DNA of 64,000 nt. Origin: Antennarius striatus (taxonomy: Eukaryota > Chordata > Actinopteri > Lophiiformes > Antennariidae). Location: positions 19,467,001 to 19,531,000 of the forward strand of contig NC_090788.1 in assembly GCF_040054535.1 (NCBI RefSeq), read 5' to 3'. A program made the translations under genes and the position numbers. Within the stretch, counting starts at the first letter, position 1. Each line of letters begins with the position of its first letter. The notes beneath the pieces are model-generated. The model saw only the letters and a program-made list of their open reading frames with translations, was not told where the DNA came from and made no database searches. Of the stretch, positions 1 through 16,206 are shown piece after piece.

Positions 1-4503
<4,503 letters not shown>

Positions 4504-4850
4504 ACTTCCCATCAACCTGCTGATGTGTGTGTGTGTGTGTGGGGTGGGGGGACTCCTGGGACGTCCTGCTTCACCTGCAGACCCCTCCTCCTGGTGACCC
4601 CCCCCCCCACTGCTGCTCCAGGTGTGATCGGCTCCGTTCACCCTTTAACACTGGCCTGCGTGTGATCGTGTAACCGCTGCGTCACCGTCAACATCACTGT
4701 ACCACCATAGCGTGCATATGTTCAGTCTATGTGTATAGAAATGGTTTCCATGGTAACTACCGTCGACTATGGCCCCAGCTGACCTGTTTAGGATAATAAA
4801 AGCGTCTCTGTGTGAAGCCAAACGTCTGTGTTTCTGTTCAGGGTTGTTGG
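4504..4850 (+). terminator. pgk1 3' UTR with poly(A) signal
   Basis: After the stop codon there is a short TG tract and C run (about 4523-4610), then AATAAA at 4795-4800 in an A/T-rich setting. This is the first good poly(A) signal after the stop, so the transcript probably ends near 4815-4850. The cleavage site itself cannot be seen. Confidence 0.6.
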
Positions 4851-5360
4851 AACAGGAAATGACTGCACTGATGGAACACCAGTACCTGTCAGGTGATGCT
4901 AGTTTGGGTCCAGCAAGTAGACAGCTCCGCCTGTAGCACATCACACTCTTGAGAAGGGACAGCCAATCAGAAGCAGAGGAAGCCTCAGAACCCAGAGAGA
5001 ACTCAGCTGTGAGCCGACAGCGCCACCCTCTGGGCCATCATGCCACCCGCAGTTATAGTTTGACATTTAATTAATGAGGACTTACGAACAAGTCATCTTA
5101 CAAACAACCTCTCAGAACCAACTGTGTTGGTAGGCTGAGGACTTACATATTAAATACATTCATGTTTACACTCGCAGGTTTCCTCAGTGGACTTTACTGA
5201 TATTTAAAACCACAGAACTTTCAATAAAAATACACATTTAATAAACATTCTTCCAACATGAATCTCACAGCCATCTCAAACATTTTCTGAATTCACAGCC
5301 ACTTTTGGGGTTTTTTATGTTAATGAACCTGTGACATCACCACAGGGCGGCGGCGTGTCC

Positions 5361-7672
5361 TCATCCGGTCCAGTCCCCGTTCTGATTCTCATAATCTGGA
5401 TCAACAGCAGCAGCATCTTGGATGAATAAAGAAGAGTTTATCATATCAGAGGTTATCATAGGGCACGACCTTTAACCTGGAATGATGCGTCATATTCTGG
5501 AACAATGACCCGTTTGTGACCCCAGTGAGCTCATATTAAAAATGAATCTCTAGAAGAGTAAAATACTAAGTGGAGTGGATCTGGATGAGTTTATTCCTGC
5601 ATGTCAGGGTGACTCGTCTGACCCCTGGCGACCCCTGGTTTTTAACTTTTAAATGACTCCTGGTGACAAACCAACCAAACACTAAAGACTGCTGCTTTTT
5701 ATTTCTTAATATTTTGTCATTTCCTCTGATGTAGGTTCTGGGCTGGAACTGAGGATGTTTCCAGCATCAGTCAGTCTGCAGATTCTCTTCTTGATCTTCT
5801 GTTTATCATTTCTTTTATAAAAATCCGTGACATAAAAATTGACAACTACTCCTCTTGTAAATGACATTAATATCCTAAATATTTTATATGACAGAGAAAA
5901 ACAGTAAAAGATGACGTTTCTGGAATCAGAAACACTTTAATCATGACTGTATGATCAAACTAGCAGCAGATTAATTCCTGTCCTAATAAGATAATCCATC
6001 CCTGGATTCAGGGTTGCAGCTCTGCAGCTCCTGCACCAGAATAAGACAAAAATCTCTTTAAAAATAAAAATTACAAAATGAGGAAGTTCCTGACACTCAC
6101 AGGTTTCTTGCTCCTTCACGACGGTGCTGAGGAACTGAGAGTTCTCGTAGTCGTCGTCGTCTGTTGAAGGAAGCTGAGATGTTACCTCCTCACCTCAGCC
6201 AGGAACCAACAATCAATTCTGATCAAAACTGATTATTATACCGTCATTTATTGATGACAACATGTTTGCATAGATGTGAGGCGCCTGATCGACATCTGTG
6301 AAAACAGCAGTGTGTGATTCCACATGTTTATTTGACGGACTGTATTTCAGAGGGAAGGTAAAACATTCACCTCCTGTCTGAATCTCATTCTGCTCATTCT
6401 CATAGAAGGTGATTGGAAGAGGAGCTCTGGAAAAATATACACACACACACTCATCATTTCTCACCTTCAACTTGAGTAGGTGTACACACATTACATGCTA
6501 TTTGATTTTTAAAATTACTTTCATTCATAAAAGTCAAAATACAACTCTGTTGTTTTTTTTTATTTCAGTTCACTGTAATAAAAAAATTAATCCTAAATTT
6601 TCAAATTTCAAAATATCAAACCATGAACCAACATATTTAAACAACTGCTTCATTAGCATAAAGACAAGCTGAATAATTTGTAAGCGTGCGTTATATTAAA
6701 GCTCCGTGACAGAACAGGTTGTAATACTCACACATACGTATGTTCCAGACTTCTCATGTGACCTGAGGCGGTGATGGAACATTTACACTTGAGTTGGTAA
6801 ATGGTGACAAACACTGGATGCTGTGTTTGGTGGGCGTTAACATACCATCTTTAATGTTTTCATAATCTGCCTGTTCATCTGACTCCATCTGGTCTTCTAT
6901 CGCTGCTGTAATAGAAGGTGATTACAATGAAACCGGCTCTGATCAGGGTAATATAGACAAAAATTAAAGATGGCACTAGAACAATGAGGACACACCCACC
7001 TGGTGAAGCGTCACCACATACTTCGCTGGAAAAACAAAACCCATTTTGGTGTTAGTAGCATCTCATCACGTCACCTCTAATCCATACGCAGCCGTTAATG
7101 TGAAATCGATCAACGTTGAGTTGTGACAACTTCCTGTTTCAGGACAGCTTCCTGTTTCAGGACAACTTCCTGTTTCATGGCAAAACGTTGAACCTGGGGC
7201 CGGCGCCACCTTGAAGGTGTTCAGACTGTGAACCGAACTGAACCCCTGGGAGAAGGTTTTCAGATTTAATGTGACTGACTTCCTGTGTGGTTTGGTGAAG
7301 GTCCGGGTCTGATACAGATGCCTCTGCCTCACATGCCTGCCTGACATTTGTAGAGGGGGCTGAAAACCATTTAGTCACAGCCATCAGTAAAACCCACCAA
7401 GAACGACAACAGTCCTCCAACAACAACTGCAGAAAGTCTATTTATCTATCGATCTATCTATATATATGTGTGTGTGTGTTTGTGTTTGTGTGTGTGTGTG
7501 TGTGCCCGCGTGCACATGTGTGGCGTGCATGCACGTGTGTGTGTGTGTGTGTGTGAGTGTGTGTGTATACATACATTGGAGGCGAAGTTAAGGTGTTAAC
7601 TCTGGTGACTGAAAACAGGAGAATGTCATTAGTTTAGAGTTCAGATAATTCCTTGCCTTTCATAAAATAATA

Positions 7673-7722
<50 letters not shown>

Positions 7723-8485
7723 TATGATGATGATGATGATGATGATGAGGTTTACCTGTTGTCGACTGTGTCACAACAAAAACGTTTCTTCCATGTTGGC
7801 TGTAAAGAGCAGAGCTCAACTTTAGGACTTGATTCATAAACGTTAGTTTATTTGAGCTGCCCTCTATTATTGTCTCGTCCTCTGACTCTTAGGTGAAATC
7901 ATGCTGTCAGTCTAACGTGTCTGCGTTATACTCACAACATCTGCGGGTCATATATGTAATTCTCCTGAATGATCTCTGCAACAAAGAAGAGCCAAACGTT
8001 GATGATGAGGGATTTCAAGTGGATCTAGGATTTATTTAATGTGGGACAGGAACAATAACAAGATTCTTGTTTCCAGATTTATGGGTAACGTCTACAAAGA
8101 CTGGACAAAAATGACTTAGCAAACAAACTAATAATAATCCAGACTTAAACCGGGATTAAATTGTACTGGTTTAAATATAAATTGATAAGGAGGCTAATTT
8201 GATCCAGACTCTAGGGGCAGGTCTGCCAAGAACCAGCCCACAGAGGTGAATTTAAACACTTTCTTTAGTCCCAAACCCAAAGACTCTTCTTTTCCTCGTG
8301 AGCATCAACCGGTCAGTTTCGGTCCTGTTACACACTAAACATCCTGAGAGCAGGTTGGACCGTCCTGTGATGGTGGACTCACTGGATTTTCTTTTGCATC
8401 GCAGACAGAGGAACGACAGCAGACTCAACATCGACACCGACAAGGCAGCCAGGACAGCAGCCAGCAGGCCAGAGGTCGCTACCAT
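5361..8485 (-). CDS. LAT/LAT2-family transmembrane adaptor, eight small exons, 141 aa
   Basis: Exons on the minus strand: 8485-8383 (ATG; acceptor at 8489-8488 just before it), 7975-7936, 7359-7333, 7025-7000, 6905-6846, 6424-6371, 6160-6101 and 5416-5361 (TGA). Every junction has AG/GT and the phases chain without a stop, giving 141 residues. Residues 5-28 form one hydrophobic membrane helix that ends in a CLRC pair (27-30), like the palmitoylated CxxC of LAT and LAT2. The cytoplasmic tail is acidic and carries four YEN motifs (Tyr80 YENI, Tyr93 YENE, Tyr108 YENS, Tyr132 DYENQ), the YxN form bound by GRB2-type SH2 domains when phosphorylated. I see no LAT-type PLC-gamma site (YLVV). Known role of the family: membrane scaffold downstream of antigen or Fc receptors. 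LAT versus LAT2 is unresolved: KIIQ after the CxxC recalls LAT2, while the DYEN end recalls LAT. The acceptor at 6426-6425 is the second AG of a CAGAG, chosen for phase. Confidence 0.72.
7456..7567. repeat. (TG)n compound microsatellite
   Basis: Interrupted TG dinucleotide tract in the second intron of the LAT-like gene, with a short alternating purine-pyrimidine break at 7500-7535. Confidence 0.9.
7672..7748. repeat. (ATG)n trinucleotide microsatellite
   Basis: About 25 ATG units with one interruption (AATATG) near 7720, in the intron between exons 2 and 3 of the LAT-like gene. The poly-His reading on the minus strand is an artefact. Confidence 0.95.
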
Positions 8486-8859
8486 ACCTGAAACTGAGAG
8501 ACGCAAAGATCACGTCTGGTAGCTGAACGTCACACCAAACTAGCACACGTCAGCTTGTGTAAGTGGAATACCTGGTGAAACAGTCCTTCAAGGTGTTAAT
8601 GAGATAAAGTCTAGGAGTAGCTAGCTGCAGGGTTTGCTGACCACCAACCAGAAGCTGCTCTCTGTCTCAGCTGCTACTTTCCTGTTAACAAGACTGTGAA
8701 CCACAGGATGTGGTCGGGCAAAACCAAAGACGCTGCTGGATGATGAACTCTGACATTTAGGGAGTGACACAAACCTTAAATCAGCTATAGTCGAGTACTC
8801 AAGAGGCTCAGACTGCAGCCTCATTCTGTCTCTGACTTAAATTCTGGTTTGGTGGAGTC

Positions 8860-9650
8860 ATGGAAACTGATCTCATTAGAGCTGGGTTCAAGCAAACTAG
8901 TCTTATTAGAGCTGGACTCAAGTGAACTGGTCTCATTAGAGCTGGACTCAAGTGAACTGGTCTCATCTGTGGTACAGTAGCATACTGTAATACTGCAATT
9001 TCCTCCGGGATTATGCAATTTCCTCCGGGATTAATAAAGTATCTATCTATCTATCTATCTACTGGTTAGCGGTGTTGCCTGACAGGCAAGAAAGTCATGC
9101 GTTCAAACCCCAGTACTCCCAACATGGCTTTTCTGTGTGGTTTGCAAGTTCTCTCCCTTCTCTGTCTGCCTGAATAGTTTTTCTCTGGGTTCTCCATCCA
9201 GCGCATCTTAGGAATATTAGGTTATGTTGGCCCATAGTCGCGGTGTGCTCAGGATCAACTCTCCTCACTACCCCATGTAATTTTGCTGTACATTTCTATG
9301 ATGTCAAAAATCACTTCTTCTTCTTAAGCTGGACTTGAGTGAGCCGGTTTCATTGGAGCGTGACTCAAGGGAACTCATCGAATGTCAGCTGGACTCATGA
9401 GAGCCGGATTCATGTGCCCTATAGAGATGGACTCATGAGAACTGGACTTGTGACCTACACTTATAGAGATGGGCTAGAGTTGGACTCATGAGAGCCTGAA
9501 TTATGTGACCTAGACTTATAGAGATGGGCTACTACGAGCTGGACTCATGAGACCTAGACTTATAGAGTTGGACTCATGAAAGCTGGACTCATGAGATCTG
9601 GAGACATGAGATCCCGACTTATGGAGCTGGACTCATGAGAGCTGGACTCT
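8860..9650. repeat. degenerate minisatellite built on a GAGCTGGACTCA core
   Basis: The left part (about 8873-8965) holds three near-identical units of 30 bp containing CTCATTAGAGCTGGACTCAA. The right part (about 9327-9650) has many looser units around GAGCTGGACTCATGAGA and CTTATAGAGATGG. The array is split by the SINE-like insert described separately. It lies upstream of the LAT-like gene's coding start. Confidence 0.8.
8985..9326 (+). mobile_element. old tRNA-derived SINE-like insert with a LINE-type tail
   Basis: A twice-repeated block ending in TTCCTCCGGGATTAATAAAG then (TATC)n at 9039-9060 is typical of fish LINE/SINE 3' tails. It is followed by a tRNA-like segment with GGTTAGCGGTGTTGCCTGAC (from 9064) and a B-box-like GTTCAAACCCC (9101-9111), then the conserved fish SINE body (TTTCTGTGTGGTTTGCAAG). 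The copy is diverged and is probably two fused elements. It sits inside the minisatellite. Confidence 0.6.
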
Positions 9651-11280
9651 GGACTGGCCTGACCAGTACCCTAACACTGATTTGTCCACTGTGTTTTTGT
9701 TTGTCGTGCTCCTCTCAGGACGTCTCTGGGTGTCCGTGTGTCCTGCAGAGGAAAGCGGCTGAAGCTGCTTCAGTCATGTTTGGTGTTCAGCTCCGGTGTT
9801 TCAGCTCTGCAATGAAACTCCCTGTTAAACTCTGACATGTGCCAGTTCTAGTGGAGGAGACATGAGGTCAGTGAACGGGGAGGCAATCTGACTGATACGA
9901 GTGACCCGAACTCCTCTTCATCCGTCTGTCCACCGTCCAGAATCCTGTCTCTTGTCCTGAGTCCGGCTGCGGGGGTTGGATCCCGTAGCAGCTGACGGGC
10001 CGATCAGAGTCATTCTGAATCCACCAGCAGACAAATCAAACGGACCCGGTGAAGATGTGGCCTTCATGAACCCGTTGTTCTACTCATACTAAAATTAAAT
10101 GTTCCAACACCTGCTGTCAGTCTCTGTCCAGGAGAATCAAACATTCTGATAGACTTCAGCTTCATGTTTCCTTCCAAACACTCATCTGAACTTCTTCTCA
10201 CACCTCTACTTCCTCTCTCATCTGCTGAGACTCATCAACTTTACCTTCTGTTAATTTATCAGTCCCAAAATGATCAAGCAGACTAATATTAATACAGATC
10301 CACTCTTAGTCATTTCATTATCAACAGTCTGTTAAATCATTGGACTACCATTGACAACAGCATCACTTTGTTTTATCTATCTCTTATTATGGGGTGTTTA
10401 CCTTCATATTAATCAACCCTGAGTCTTTTCAGTTGCACAGATGTGTTGCTGTCGCTCTTCTTACCTTCGCTGTTCAAGGTCCGGCTGCCTGCATTCTTTT
10501 GTTCCAGGCAGCAGAACAAGCTGTGCTTCCTCTTTCACCCTTTGACACGTGTCATCGTCACGACAAGGAAGACCTCCCCAACGTGCGCTTGCTTTGAACA
10601 TGTCTGAGGACACTACTGAAGATCAGGTTTATAGACCCCCAATACCGCCATGACGGGGGGGGGGGGGTGTAGGGATGGGTTCTGGCCTCCTGTCATGTTC
10701 TGTTTAGGTAGCAGAACTCAAAAACACTTTTTAAACAGTTACTCAAGTCACATTTTTTTGCTTAGTTAGAGTTTTTTTTTTGTTTTTATTATTATTATTG
10801 CGTTACCATAGTTTCCAGTTGGATGGTGGCTCATTCTGGAAGTAGAGAGTATTTGGGGAATTTGAATTTCAGGTGAAATTTATTTTTTATTTCTTAATTT
10901 CTTACATCTTGCTGTTTATACGACCACTCCACATTCACCTTAAAGGTCATCGTGGGTTAACACGTGTTAATCAAACACAACCGCTCTGGAGGCCAAGACA
11001 TAATTTATACAAATATAAAACAAAATTATTTCGTTGTACATTATTTGAATCTATTAATTGAAAATTTTTAAAATAAGATTTTACTGTTGATTACATTTTA
11101 TTTGAAGAAACACAACAGACACACATGATATTCACAGCAGGACGTATGTAAAGTGAATTTAAATAAACAAACAAAAAACCAAACAAATAAATAAATAAAT
11201 AATATGGAAATTTTTAAGTTTTTTAATTTAATTTTTAATTACCGCACTCTAAATTAAATTAAATTAAAAAAATTAAAAAT
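9650..11280. other. intergenic stretch without a recognisable gene
   Basis: I see no splice-bounded open frame. It holds a G11 run at about 10658-10668 and A/T-rich low-complexity sequence at 10690-11280, including an AAATTAAATTAAATTAAA block just before the kctd7 CpG-rich start. Regulatory sequence for kctd7 is possible but not visible. Confidence 0.5.
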
Positions 11281-11960
11281 CTTATCTCGAACGGACAACC
11301 GACGTGATGACGTTGCGAACCTCTGTTACGTCACCACGCGTATGCCTGAAAGTGTGCGCGAGCCCCTCTCGGACTGCTAACCTCGTACTTTGGATGAAAC
11401 CCCGGCGCGGCGGAGGCTTTCCAGCATTAACGCCCGACGGCGGATCACTCCACTTCCGCCGTGGCTCGCGGGAGAGCCGTCCTTCCTGCGCGTGCCTCAC
11501 CCGTGCCTGCCTTGTTGTTGTTGTTTTTTTTATCCCCGGTCGCGCGCTGAGCTCGTGCTGTCATCCTCAGCTCGGAGTCGCCGCGCGCATGCAGGAGAAT
11601 GGCTCGAGCGGTTCCCACGGCTCTGACGGCGGCGGCAGGGAGCGCCAGTCGCTGTCCTTCAGCCCGCTGCCCGCCGCCACCACACGGGTGAGGAGGTTCA
11701 TCCAGGAGCGGCGGACGCTGCCGCTGCCCAGAGTGATGGTGGTGTTCTCCGCCGCGGGCGACACCGACAAACCGGGAGATGCCATGTCCAGCTCGGACCC
11801 CGCGGAGGACGAGTTCCGAAAGTCGGCCTCTCCGGTACCGAACTTCACCGTGAGCAAGCCGCTCCGCTCCGCGCTGAACGCGCAGGAGGAGGAGGAGGTA
11901 GGCCGCTCCGCCCGCGGGCGACGCACCGCTACCCTGACCAAACACACGTCACACGCGTCT
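11281..11960 (+). promoter_or_regulatory. CpG-rich promoter and 5' UTR of kctd7
   Basis: The base composition switches abruptly from A/T-rich to CpG-dense at about 11281, and CpG density stays high through the first coding exon. This is the usual look of a vertebrate CpG-island promoter. An open frame begins at 11304, and an in-frame ATG at 11589 also lies upstream, but the homologous start is at 11736. Confidence 0.7.
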
Positions 11961-12059
11961 CACGTTTACGCGCAGTAGCTGTTAGAGTGTCGCGGGGGTG
12001 TGGTAGCCTCGAACCCGCGTCAGTCCTGCTCCAGGGGGGGGAAAGGCTGCAGCTGACAT

Positions 12060-12131
<72 letters not shown>

Positions 12132-15100
12132 GCAGTGGGGCAGTGGGGTACCGATCCACAGACCCCCAGGGTAGAAACAAGAACCAACAACATCTCCAGA
12201 ACATTTAGTCACTATGGAAACGGGGGCAGCAACATCCATCAAACTCTCTGGGTGTATTAGGTTTATTGGTGACATCTTCTCTCAGCTGTTTCCAAAAACC
12301 TCCTCAAACAAAAACAGTTCACCAACATTCACCCCAGAAGACCCAGCAGAGAGGCTCCAGAGCCATCTAGATTTGACCCAGGAGCTCTGATGTGGGATCC
12401 TGTGGAGCCACCAAACCATAATAAACCTGGAGTCAGGTGAAAACATCTGCATCGTCATTGGAAATTCTTAAAAGGATGATGACCCCAAACTGCTTCCAGA
12501 AGAAGTCCTGATCATTCCAGTCACCCGACTGGAATAGAAGACTTCTGGTGGGATCAGAGGAATGGGGCTGCTGCAGGTAAACCAGGAATATTCCAGAACT
12601 GGAGGTCATTCTAGAGGAATAGGCTAAGATTCCTCAGAACGCTGGGGTCTGGATCTTCGTCATCAGATCTTAGTACTTAAAGGGTTTCTAGGAAGAAGTG
12701 GAGATACTGGACCATCAGATGTTGGACCATCAGATGTTGGACCATCAGATGCTGGACCATCAGATGCTGGACCATCGGATGTTGGACCATCAGATGCTGG
12801 ACCATCAGATGCTGGACCATCAGAAGCTGATGGATGAGGGGAACACACTGTTGGTTGATCTATTAAGTTGTTGTTGTTTCAAACACTCAGCATCAACATC
12901 AAATATCTGGGGGGGTGAGGTTGACTGACACACTTCTGTTCAGAGTGGCTGTGAACAGCCGTGTGTCTAAATATGGCCGGGTTCCGCTAATGCTAGCAAA
13001 CGAGGTTAGCAGATTAGCCGTGAGCCGGGGCGGGTCATCCTCATCCTCACCGGGGGTATTAGCTTCAGACAAGACGGCGTGATGTGACGTGATGTGACAG
13101 CACGGCGCCATCCCTCTGCTGCTCAGCACAGGAAGTGCAAATAAGTGTGTTTCTGCGCCGCGGCGTGGCTGTGATGCGGTCACATGATCATTTACCACTT
13201 TTTTTTCCCATCCTGTGTAGTTCCCAGAGGTCATCTCTCTGAATGTCGGGGGCACGCACTTCACCACCCGTCTGTCCACGCTCCGCCGCTTTGAGGACAC
13301 CATGCTGGCCGCCATGTTCAGCGGGCGTCACTACATCCCCCGGGACTCCGAGGGGCGCTACTTCATCGACCGGGACGGGATGTATTTCGGGTGAGTGGCG
13401 CCGTGTGATCGTCGCCCCCCCCCCCCTGCTCATTATTCATGTTGTTTATGCTGAGTGAAGATGTGTGTTTGACTTTTGTGTGGCTCTGTGATGAGCTGGC
13501 GTCTTATGTGGGGTGTACCCCACTTGCTTGTCAACGGCTAGGATAGGCTCCAGCAGACCCGTGACCTGCAAGGTGGATAAAGCTACAAAAAGAAAAAAAA
13601 AGGATGCTGGCCCCGCCTCTAACCCCGGCACAGCTCCACCCACTAACACCCACGCATGCACACATTCAGCAAAATCCTTCCCATATTAATACAGAATTAT
13701 TACTTAGTTTTATAAATTGTTAGTTTTATTTATTATTATTAGATTTATTATAATGGTTCAGATTGAAAATAAACTATTATTGGATGATTATCAGATAATA
13801 TTCTTCTTCACATGGATAACATTTTTTAGAGCCTATTCCTTTTTGCTTCCTAATATTTAAACGTAAAGATTTATTTCTTTAAAATCAGTCATCCATAAAA
13901 AATCTATAAATGATTCCTTTTTACAGAAAACTTCAGCTTTAACTCTTTTTTGGGTCCTGGTGAGCACAATGACCGATAATAGCAATGGACATTACCATAT
14001 CATGTTTTTTATGTTATGTCATCTTGACTCAAGAGCCAATCAGATCACACATTACATCAGAGAAGCCTTGTGATGATTGGCTGCAAGGAAAAATTAAGAT
14101 TTTTTTTTTTTAAATTCTGGGTCTAAATCATTCAAACTCATTGTTTGAAGACGTTTGGATCTTGGTTATTTCTCCACATCCCATAACGTTCATGAGCACT
14201 GCCAGCTAGCGGGACCTAGCAGCATCCTCACTGTGAATCAAAGGAAGCCCGACAGCCAATCAGAGCGGGCTGTGGAGCATTCGCTGACCCTGAAGCCGGG
14301 CTGTGGGTCCGATTGGCTGACTGTGCGCCCCCTTCACAGGGACATCCTGAACTTCCTGCGTGAGGGCGAGCTGCCCCAGAGGGAGCGGGTGAGGGCGGTG
14401 CACAGGGAGGCTCAGTACTACGCCATCGGCCCCCTGCTGGACAGCCTGGAGGACACGCAGCCGCTCACGGGGGAGAAGGTTCGACAGGCCTTCCTCGACC
14501 TGCTGCCCTACTACAAAGGTAACCGGAGTCTTCCTCAAGTGGAATCTGTGACGTCTTGATTTCATTATTATTTTTATTCCACTCAGGAAGAAAAAAATAA
14601 AAATTACCAAAGTGGAAAAATATAAAGTCTGGAAGATAACACAGCTGCATGGTTGTGGTCATTAGAACACCTGTTTGATACAGGAAGTGGTCAGTCATGT
14701 GACCTGCAGGAGTCATGTGACCATAAACGTCTGCTTAAATTACTAAGCTGGAAATTTTTCTGCAATAATTTTCAGACGCGGTACATGTTAAAGCTGTATA
14801 GAACACACACACACACACATACACACACACACACACGTATGGGTGGACCCATTCTTTCACATGTCCTCCACCCACCTGATGGTGAATAAAAATATCTTAA
14901 AGTTCTAATCAAACTCTTGTTGCCAGGGAGACAGGAAGCCCCCTGAGTGTCAGTTTAATGATGCTAACGACCTGTTAGCCTCTCACACACACACACACAC
15001 ATAGGGAAGAAAACACTTCTTGTTTAACAACAGGGAGTACCAAAGAGTTTCCCCGCATCAGGCGCGTGTTCCTGTGCGTTCCAGAGAATCTGGAGCGGAT

Positions 15101-15461
15101 TGTGGAGATCGCCAAACTGAGGGCCATGCAGAAAAAGGCTCGCTTCGCCAAGCTGAAGATCTGCGTCTACAAGGAGGAGATGCCCATCACGCCCTACGAG
15201 CGTCCCCTCTTCAACTCGCTTCGCTTCGAGCGCTCCGACAGCGAGGCCAAGCTGTTCGAGCACCACTGCGAGGTGGACGTCTCCTTCGGACCCTGGGAGG
15301 CGGTGGCGGACGTTTACGACCTGCTGCACTGCATCGTCAGCGACCTGGCCGAGCGAGGCATCGCCGCCGAGCAGCAGTGCATCGGCGTCTGCGACAAGCA
15401 TCTGATCAACCATTACTACTGCAAGAGGCCCATCTACGAGTTCAAGATCACCTGGTGGTGA
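11736..15461 (+). CDS. kctd7: BTB/POZ potassium-channel tetramerisation-domain protein 7
   Basis: Exons 11736-11897, 13221-13390, 14340-14518 and 15085-15461 (TGA) join in phase to 295 residues; human KCTD7 has 289. The start was chosen because MVVFSAAGD then AMSSSDPAEDEF matches the human N-terminus (MVV..., AMSSSDAEDDF). The same frame is open further upstream, so a longer N-terminus cannot be excluded. The BTB/T1 domain begins at residue 55 (FPEVISLNVGGTHFTTRLST) and runs through FIDRDGMYFGDILNFLR. The C-terminal half (LLPYYKENLERIVEIAKLRA through YCKRPIYEFKITWW) is nearly identical to human in the parts I can recall. Known of the family: cytosolic adaptor for CUL3 ubiquitin ligase that affects neuronal excitability and autophagy-lysosome function; human loss causes progressive myoclonic epilepsy. 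Human KCTD7 neighbours RABGEF1, which also lies in this window. Confidence 0.96.
12063..12129. repeat. (TG)n microsatellite
   Basis: Uninterrupted TG dinucleotide tract of about 33 units in kctd7 intron 1. Confidence 0.97.
12706..12826. repeat. 15-bp minisatellite, eight units
   Basis: Eight head-to-tail units of GGACCATCAGATGYT, nearly all identical apart from a C/T at position 14 and one A-to-G change. The array is in kctd7 intron 1. Because the unit is a multiple of three it stays open in several frames, but there is no sign that it is translated. Confidence 0.93.
13450..13660 (+). mobile_element. 3' half of a fish tRNA-derived SINE-like repeat
   Basis: The segment TGATGAGCTGGCGTCTTATG, then GGGTGTACCCCACTT and GGATAGGCTCCAGCAGACCC, is the familiar 3' body of a dispersed fish repeat. 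It lies in kctd7 intron 2. The tRNA head is missing, so this is a truncated copy. Confidence 0.6.
14805..14836. repeat. (CA)n microsatellite
   Basis: Short interrupted CA tract in kctd7 intron 3. A second short CA run lies at 14985-15001, close to the acceptor of exon 4. Confidence 0.9.
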
Positions 15462-15861
15462 AGATGGAGACGGAAGCATCCGATTGGTCCCAGGAAACCT
15501 GAGAGGGGAGGGTCCGTTTCTACTGTAGCTCAGCTGATGTTAGTTTTTCTGTGGAAATGAAGAAAATCTTTGTGTTGGTTTCTCCAAATTTGACCCTTTT
15601 AAAAGATGCACATCGAAATCAAAACATCTGTTTTCTCTCTCGATACTAAATTCCAAACGCTTCTGACGTCACGTCCGGGGCTCCAGCTCCAGGTTGTGTC
15701 CGTCAGGCTCACGGCGGACGGACGAGAGAATCGGTGGCTTCCGTGTCGAACGTCGCGTTTCGCCGGTGAAGCAGATGGTTGTTGGTTCAGGTGTTTGTGG
15801 GTCCGTCAGAAAAAAGACGTCAGCTCCATCAGCTCGTGTTTTAAAACAGAAGAGAGATGCA

Positions 15862-16088
15862 TGGGCGGCACGACAAGAAGAAGGTTCCGGGTTCGATTCC
15901 CGTTCATGCTCACCCCAAATCTCCCACCTCCAAAAACACGCGCTTCAGGTGGATTGGTCGGTTCCAAAATCGTCCGTAGGCGTGAGCGGTCGTTCATCTT
16001 TCGAGCGGTTCAGCGATTCGCTGGATTAAGCTCCAGCAACCTCCGTGACCCACGAAAGTGGAGGAGGCGGTCCGGAAAATGAATGAAG
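15862..16088 (+). mobile_element. internally deleted SINE-like copy in the kctd7 3' UTR
   Basis: It begins GGGCGGCACGACAAGAAGAA and has a near-canonical B box, GGTTCGATTCC, at 15890-15900. The fish SINE body follows (CCCACCTCCAAAAACACGCG, GATTGGTCGGTTCCAAAATC, GGATTAAGCTCCAGCAACCT) and the copy ends ...GGAAAATGAATGAA. The central part of the usual element is missing. It is inside the likely 3' UTR, so it may be carried in kctd7 mRNA. Confidence 0.7.
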
Positions 16089-16200
16089 TGGAAAGATGAA
16101 GAGTAACCACTGCCTCTAAGGTCAGAGGTCACACTGCGTCTGCTGTACACAGGTTTGCTAATGCTAGTCAGCTGACAGGTGGATCATGTTTTTAGGAGAA

Positions 16201-16206
16201 AATAAA
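16201..16206 (+). terminator. candidate poly(A) signal of kctd7
   Basis: AATAAA about 740 bases after the stop codon. A later ATTAAA-like site is near 16614. Either could be used. Confidence 0.45.

Noticed and set aside
6029-6101. Earlier end for the LAT-like gene using an acceptor at 6032-6031, which creates a split TGA
   Set aside because: The downstream exon at 5416-5361 fits the phase and adds a DYEN motif and a natural stop, typical of the family C-terminus.
7066-7347. Open frame with a triplicated ETGSCP motif
   Set aside because: It comes from three short tandem DNA repeats in an intron of the LAT-like gene; the real exon (7359-7333) ends at a GTGAGG donor before it.
11304-11735. Upstream in-frame start for kctd7 giving a longer protein
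   Set aside because: The leader is CpG-island sequence with no similarity to the human N-terminus; homology starts at the MVV methionine (11736).
15890-15900. tRNA-like B box suggesting a tRNA gene
   Set aside because: It belongs to a SINE-like repeat; no cloverleaf with proper anticodon arm could be drawn. The same holds for 9101-9111 and 39180-39198.
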